Source of the DNA: Staphylococcus epidermidis
Lineage (GTDB): Bacteria; Bacillota; Bacilli; Staphylococcales; Staphylococcaceae
Assembly: GCF_006742205.1 (NCBI RefSeq)
Contig: NZ_AP019721.1
Location: forward strand, 1,302,001 to 1,366,000
Reading direction: 5' to 3'
DNA length: 64,000 bases
In this document: positions 59,616 through 64,000 of the stretch, in pieces
How the letters are laid out: each line of letters begins with the position of its first letter
Position numbering within the stretch: the stretch's first letter is position 1
Program-made: the position numbers and the translations under genes
Notes under the pieces: generated by a model
What the model saw: the letters and a program-made list of their open reading frames with translations, nothing else
Databases searched by the model: none
What the model was told of the DNA's origin: nothing

Positions 59616-60752
59616 ATGTTTCAATTATTAGCAGTATGTCCAATGGGATTAGAAGCAGTTGTAGCTAAAGAAATACAAGAATTAGGTTACGATACACAAG
59701 TAGAAAACGGTCGTATCTTTTTTGAAGGTGATGAAAGTGCTATTGTTAGATGTAACTTATGGTTACGTACCGCAGACCGAATAAAAATTGTAATGGGTCG
59801 ATTCAATGCTACTACTTTCGACGAATTATTTGAGCAAACAAAGTCATTACCATGGGAGACCGTAATTGACAAAGAAGGTAATTTCCCGGTTCAAGGGCGG
59901 AGTGTAAAATCAACATTATATAGTGTACCTGACTGCCAAGCAATTACTAAAAAGGCTATAGTAGAACGACTTAAGCATGCTCATCAAGAAAAAGGATGGC
60001 TAAGTGAAACAGGCGCCAAATATCCTGTAGAAGTAGCAATATTAAAAGATAATGTATTATTGACCATTGATACTGCTGGTTCTGGACTCAACAAGCGAGG
60101 TTATCGCATTGCTCAAGGTGAAGCACCCATTAAAGAAACATTGGCAGCAAGCCTCATTCGTTTAGCAAATTGGAATGGTAACACACCTTTAATTGATCCT
60201 TTCTGTGGTTCAGGCACCATTGCTATTGAAGCATGTCTTATTGCACAAAATATTGCACCTGGTTTTAATAGGGATTTTGTATCTGAACAATGGAATATGA
60301 TGCCACCTAATATTTATGACAAATTTCGTGATGAAGCTGATCAATTGGCTGACTATGATAAAGACATACAAGTATATGCTTCTGATATTGATCCAGAAAT
60401 GATTGAAATTGCAAAACGTAATGCAGAAGAAGTTGGTCTCGGAGATATCATACAGTTCAATGTTAAAGATGTGAATACTTTGTCTATTGATACCGACAAG
60501 CCTGTAGCACTTGTTGGCAATCCACCGTATGGTGAAAGAATTGGAGATCGTGAAGAAGTTGAAGAAATGTATCGTTATATAGGTACACTTTTGAAACAAC
60601 ATCCTCATTTATCGGCCTACATATTAACAAGTAACAAAGAATTTGAATACTTAGTTAATCGAAAAGCGACTAAAAGACGTAAGTTGTTCAACGGGTATAT
60701 TGAATGTACGTACTATCAGTATTGGGGTAAAAAGCAAAGTAATAAAAATTAA
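59616..60752 (+). CDS. THUMP-domain rRNA methyltransferase (YpsC, RlmL-like)
   Basis: 378-residue SAM-dependent RNA guanine-N2 methyltransferase. N-terminal ferredoxin-like and THUMP domains (about 1-160; LAVCPMGLEAVVAKEI), then Rossmann methyltransferase with DPFCGSGTIAIEACL SAM site and the catalytic NPPYGERIG. Corresponds to the first half of E. coli RlmL (m2G2445 of 23S rRNA); exact target inferred. AAAGGAG ahead of ATG. Confidence 0.92.
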   Translation: MFQLLAVCPMGLEAVVAKEIQELGYDTQVENGRIFFEGDESAIVRCNLWLRTADRIKIVMGRFNATTFDELFEQTKSLPWETVIDKEGNFPVQGRSVKSTLYSVPDCQAITKKAIVERLKHAHQEKGWLSETGAKYPVEVAILKDNVLLTIDTAGSGLNKRGYRIAQGEAPIKETLAASLIRLANWNGNTPLIDPFCGSGTIAIEACLIAQNIAPGFNRDFVSEQWNMMPPNIYDKFRDEADQLADYDKDIQVYASDIDPEMIEIAKRNAEEVGLGDIIQFNVKDVNTLSIDTDKPVALVGNPPYGERIGDREEVEEMYRYIGTLLKQHPHLSAYILTSNKEFEYLVNRKATKRRKLFNGYIECTYYQYWGKKQSNKN

Positions 60753-60810
60753 ATTTTACATTTTATAATACTTGTGTAATTATAGTAATTATTCAAGTAC
60801 TATTTATTCG

Positions 60811-60848
60811 CACTCTTATCTTGACTGTAGTACAGTTAAATAGGAGTG
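60811..60848 (+). terminator. Two-part hairpin after the THUMP methyltransferase gene
   Basis: Outer arms CACTCTTAT/ATAGGAGTG (60811-60819, 60840-60848) enclose an exact ACTGTA-G-TACAGT palindrome (60824-60836). Followed by TTTAATTTTATT. Most likely a terminator. Confidence 0.6.
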
Positions 60849-60919
60849 TTTAATTTTATTAAAAAATAAGTCATATACTAAAAATGTATCATATTTTAAT
60901 TAGAAAGGGGCTTTTAAAT

Positions 60920-61558
60920 ATGAAGACTGTTTTGATTGTAGGCGCAAATGGTAGAGTATCTATCGAAGCGACAAAAATTTTCCTAGAGAACTCAAGATTT
61001 AATGTTGATTTATTTTTGAGAAATGCGCATCGTATACCTGATTACGCCTCTAATAGAATTAAAGTTTATGAGGGAGACGCTAAAAATATTGAGGATTTAG
61101 AAAGTGCTTTAAACAATGTTGATGTTGTTTTTGCAAGTTTATCGGGATCACTTGATAAACAAGCTGAAACTATCGTAAAAGCCATGGATAACAAAAATGT
61201 TAAGAGACTGATTTTTGTAGCAGCTCCTGGTATTTATGATGAACTACCAGAACCATTCAATCAATGGAATAAAGAACAATTTGGCGAAAAATTGAATCGC
61301 TACCGCAAAGCATCTGATATTATAGAAAATTCAGATTTAGATTACACAATAATACGTCCAGGCTGGCTTACAGATAAAAATGAAAATGTATATGAGATCA
61401 CAGCAAAGAACGAAACATTTAAAGGTACTGAAGTATCACGTAAAAGTGTAGCATCTTTAGCAGTACAAATTGCCAAAAACCCAGAACTACACTCTAAAGA
61501 AAATATTGGTGTGAATAAACCTAATACAGAAGGTAATAAACCTGCTTGGTTCAATTAG
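60920..61558 (+). CDS. NAD(P)-binding oxidoreductase (NmrA/atypical SDR type)
   Basis: 212 residues from ATG 60920 (MKTVLIVGANGRVSIEA), GAAAGGGG ahead. N-terminal dinucleotide site VGANGRVS (degenerate GxxGxxG, with Ser in the third Gly place), VFASLSGS, and YTIIRPGWLTD near residue 150. No classical YxxxK site is clear, so it may be an NAD(P) sensor or a flavin/ubiquinone-type reductase subunit. Substrate unknown. Confidence 0.82.
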   Translation: MKTVLIVGANGRVSIEATKIFLENSRFNVDLFLRNAHRIPDYASNRIKVYEGDAKNIEDLESALNNVDVVFASLSGSLDKQAETIVKAMDNKNVKRLIFVAAPGIYDELPEPFNQWNKEQFGEKLNRYRKASDIIENSDLDYTIIRPGWLTDKNENVYEITAKNETFKGTEVSRKSVASLAVQIAKNPELHSKENIGVNKPNTEGNKPAWFN

Positions 61559-61934
61559 TATAAAGTTTGTATCTACATGCATGGGTTTTCAATCAATATT
61601 ATGATAGAATTTGAAATAGATAAATAAGCTTAAATTTAGGGCAAGTCATCATGGCTGCCTTATTTTTTTGAATTTATTGCTAATTATCATAAAATAAATT
61701 GTACAATATTACTTAAATTCAAACAGGGGATTATCTTTCATTCAATTATAAAAACAAGATAGAATTCATTTATTATACTTCTAATATCTTTGATGAAAGT
61801 CACAATAATCATTTAGCTACAGATACTTTTCATTTAAATTTAATTTACCTTTCAAATAATTTTGAATTCTGATTTTGTTACTTTAATCGAGTAAAAATAC
61901 TGTGATTTATCACTGAACTAAAGGGGTAATACTT
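61559..61934 (+). other. 376-nt region upstream of the dynamin gene
   Basis: Holds one terminator (61638-61669); the remainder is AT-rich with no ORF carrying a ribosome site and no further structure that I recognise. Confidence 0.6.
61638..61669 (+). terminator. Terminator after the NAD(P)-binding protein gene
   Basis: AGGGCA-AGTCA arm (61638-61648) pairs with TGGCTGCCTT (61652-61661) with one bulge; seven T follow. Confidence 0.75.
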
Positions 61935-64000
61935 ATGGCAATAAATGAACAATTAGATACTTTATATAAATTAAAAAAAGAATTGGAAAAATCTAATAAC
62001 AGACCTTTAATTAATACCATTAATCAAGTAATAAAAAAAGTTTATTTAAATCAATACACCGCAACATTTGTAGGACATTTCTCAGCTGGAAAATCAACGT
62101 TAATTAATTTGTTATTAGAACAAGATATACTACCAAGTTCTCCAGTACCAACAACGAGCAATACAGCTATCGTTTCAGTAGCCAAGGAAGACGAAATCAT
62201 TGCCAATCTTACGCAACAACAATATACAAAATTAAAAACGTACAACGATGTTAAACAAATGAATCGACAAAATGTCGATGTAGAATCGATAGAAATTAAT
62301 TTTCCATCAAACAAATTTAATCTAGGGTTTACATTTCAAGATACACCGGGTGTTGACTCTAACGTTGCAACGCATCAGTCGAGTACAGAGCAATTTATGT
62401 ATACAAGTAACTTGTTGTTTTATACAGTAGACTATAATCATGTCCAATCAGCGTTGAACTTTAAATTTATGAAACGTATTAATGAAGTTGGTATACCAAT
62501 TATTTTTGTGATTAATCAGATTGATAAACATAATGAAGAAGAAATTACATTTGAAACTTTTAAATCAAGAGTCGAAAAATCAATCAAAGACTGGGATATC
62601 AAACTTCAAGATACTTATTACGTTTCAAAGTTTGATCATCCACAGAATGAAATTGACAAACTTTCAAATTTTCTAGTATTTATGGATCAACATCGTGAAT
62701 CAACAGAAGACTATGTTAATAGAACAATTCAATTCATTACCGACGCACAATACATATACATTCAAAATGAAATGCAATCTATTCTTGACACCCTTCAAAT
62801 TAATGAAGAACAATTCGAGGAAGCATATATTCAATTTCAACAAAATCAAGAAGTCAGCGCAGAAGCACAATTGCTCAATGACTCTAATCAATTATTTAAT
62901 TATTTAAAACAGAAGCGTAAAGATATATTAGATAATGCTTATATCATGACGTACGATATGCGTGAATCTTTACGGAATTATTTAGAAAGCATGGCAACTG
63001 ATTTTAAAGTGAATGGATTTTTTAATAAAAGGAAGAAAAAAGAAGAAGAACAAATCAAACGACTTAATGAGGCGACCACTCAATTGCAAGAGAAAGTTAA
63101 TCAACAAGTACGACAACCACTTCGTGAAGATATGTCATTTTTAACTAGATTCATAAATAAACATGCTGTGAATGAAAAAATACTAAATCAAGAATATGAC
63201 GTCGTTCCGTCACTTATATCAGAGCTATATCAAACTCAAACGAGCATTAGCAACACATACGTTTTAACATTTTCAGATGAAGTTATAAAAGCTTTGAATA
63301 AAAAAATAGAAAATGAGTCAACACCACTATTTGAAGAAGCTGTCAATCATGTACAAGTTAATGAATTATCGAGTGATGAAAATGAAGATAGGTATGAATA
63401 TGATAGATACATTGAACTTAACACATTAAAGGATTCGCTTACATCCCACAACTACAAACATTACTATATCCATTTAGACGATTCTTTAGATAAATTAATT
63501 GGAAGAACAGAGACTCATTTTGAACTTAAACAAGAAAATTCAACTGCTTATCATCGTAAACATGAGACACAACATCGTAACGAGTTTGTTACATCTAATC
63601 AAGATATTAAGCGTGCATTAGATATCGTTAAAGATGTACCATTATTTGATCGCACTAAACAAGATATCACCGATACCATTCTGAGACTCGATAATCAAAT
63701 AACAAAAGTAGGTGTTTTTGGTACATTTAGCGCAGGTAAAAGCAGCTTAATCAACGCTCTACTAGGTGATAACTATTTAGTTAGTTCTCCTAATCCAACA
63801 ACAGCGGCAACGACGGAATTATCATATGGTAAAGAGAGTCAAATCACATTAAAATCTAAAGAGCAATTACTAGAGGAAGTTAATCATGTACTAGAATTTT
63901 ATGAAATATCGTTTAACACCTTAGACAACTTTATTAAGAGCGATTTAGAGAAGTTAAAATCGAAACTAGAAAAGAACCAACTTGCATTTATTAGTGCAAT
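61935..64000 (+). CDS. Tandem dynamin-like GTPase (DynA/YpbR family), 3' end outside window
   Basis: The frame stays open from ATG 61935 (MAINEQLDTLYKL, AAGGGG 8 nt ahead) to the window end, 688 codons. First dynamin G domain: P-loop GHFSAGKST at residues 47-55, DTPGVDS, and NQID; a long helical stalk (about 220-570) with a basic FFNKRKKKEEEQ patch; a second P-loop GTFSAGKSS near residue 596 followed by SPNPTTAATTE. Two fused dynamins in one chain is the DynA layout, a protein that tethers and fuses membranes and protects against phage and antibiotics in B. subtilis. Expected full length about 1150. Confidence 0.92.
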   Translation, partial: MAINEQLDTLYKLKKELEKSNNRPLINTINQVIKKVYLNQYTATFVGHFSAGKSTLINLLLEQDILPSSPVPTTSNTAIVSVAKEDEIIANLTQQQYTKLKTYNDVKQMNRQNVDVESIEINFPSNKFNLGFTFQDTPGVDSNVATHQSSTEQFMYTSNLLFYTVDYNHVQSALNFKFMKRINEVGIPIIFVINQIDKHNEEEITFETFKSRVEKSIKDWDIKLQDTYYVSKFDHPQNEIDKLSNFLVFMDQHRESTEDYVNRTIQFITDAQYIYIQNEMQSILDTLQINEEQFEEAYIQFQQNQEVSAEAQLLNDSNQLFNYLKQKRKDILDNAYIMTYDMRESLRNYLESMATDFKVNGFFNKRKKKEEEQIKRLNEATTQLQEKVNQQVRQPLREDMSFLTRFINKHAVNEKILNQEYDVVPSLISELYQTQTSISNTYVLTFSDEVIKALNKKIENESTPLFEEAVNHVQVNELSSDENEDRYEYDRYIELNTLKDSLTSHNYKHYYIHLDDSLDKLIGRTETHFELKQENSTAYHRKHETQHRNEFVTSNQDIKRALDIVKDVPLFDRTKQDITDTILRLDNQITKVGVFGTFSAGKSSLINALLGDNYLVSSPNPTTAATTELSYGKESQITLKSKEQLLEEVNHVLEFYEISFNTLDNFIKSDLEKLKSKLEKNQLAFISA

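Noticed and set aside
60210-60608. 132-codon open frame on the minus strand inside the THUMP methyltransferase gene
   Set aside because: Antisense shadow of a well-supported gene; no ribosome site and no recognisable protein pattern.
62051-62314. 87-codon minus-strand frame inside the dynamin gene
   Set aside because: Antisense to the first GTPase domain; composition is an echo of the P-loop region.

Overview
The window is a stretch of low-GC Firmicute core chromosome, almost certainly from a coagulase-negative Staphylococcus. Staphylococcus epidermidis is the best fit: the EbpS homologue is 460 residues and matches what I remember of that species' protein, srrAB replaces resDE, bacillithiol genes are present, and gene order follows the S. 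aureus/Bacillus subtilis yqi-yqj-yqk, ypu, ypb, ypf, ypi, ypj, ypo and ypp-yps blocks. The species call is from memory of sequences, not from a search. I see no rRNA, tRNA, CRISPR array, insertion sequence, prophage or attachment site; this is vertically inherited backbone.

Layout: 1-15.9 kb holds central metabolism and redox genes (brxB partial, a yqjA-type exporter, a PepT-like peptidase, gnd, malA, an AraC-type regulator, zwf, rnz, proC, a short-chain dehydrogenase, an aldo/keto reductase, nudF), then fur, xerD and a DUF309 gene. 16.0-20.6 kb is scpA-scpB-rluB and the respiratory two-component system srrAB. 21.0-21.8 kb is an FMN riboswitch and ribU. 22.2-26.4 kb carries ferredoxin, ypbB-recS and ebpS. 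26.5-34.1 kb has ypdA, ansA, cmk, an S1-type protein, der, gpsA and hup. 34.5-43.9 kb is the heptaprenyl/menaquinone operon (hepS-menG-hepT), ndk, aroC-aroB-aroA, a TPR protein, ypiB and a DUF1405 membrane protein. 43.9-54.3 kb has a membrane zinc peptidase, a MazG-like protein, bshA-cca-birA-dinG, asnS, and dnaD-nth-ypoC. 54.5-57.4 kb is recU-pbp2 on the minus strand. 57.7-61.6 kb holds yppE, ypsA, gpsB, RNase P RNA, a THUMP methyltransferase and an NAD(P)-binding protein. The window ends inside a two-GTPase dynamin gene.

Shared themes: BshA (bacillithiol synthesis), BrxB (bacilliredoxin) and YpdA (bacillithiol disulfide reductase) supply three parts of one thiol system; Gnd and Zwf supply its NADPH. 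HepS/MenG/HepT make menaquinone, whose redox state SrrAB is believed to sense. XerD, ScpA/ScpB, GpsB, PBP2, RecU and the dynamin serve chromosome segregation, division, wall synthesis and membrane upkeep.

I did not find a clearly undescribed multi-gene system. The observations most worth a second look are small: a 31-residue membrane microprotein resembling the stressosome-linked Prli42 in a genus without a classical stressosome; an SrrB lacking the cysteine pair reported in S. aureus; a near-consensus PerR box over the fur promoter; a drawable SD-sequestering switch downstream of the FMN aptamer; and perfect inverted repeats over the hup and aroC promoters and in the zwf-rnz gap. All regulatory calls are by eye.
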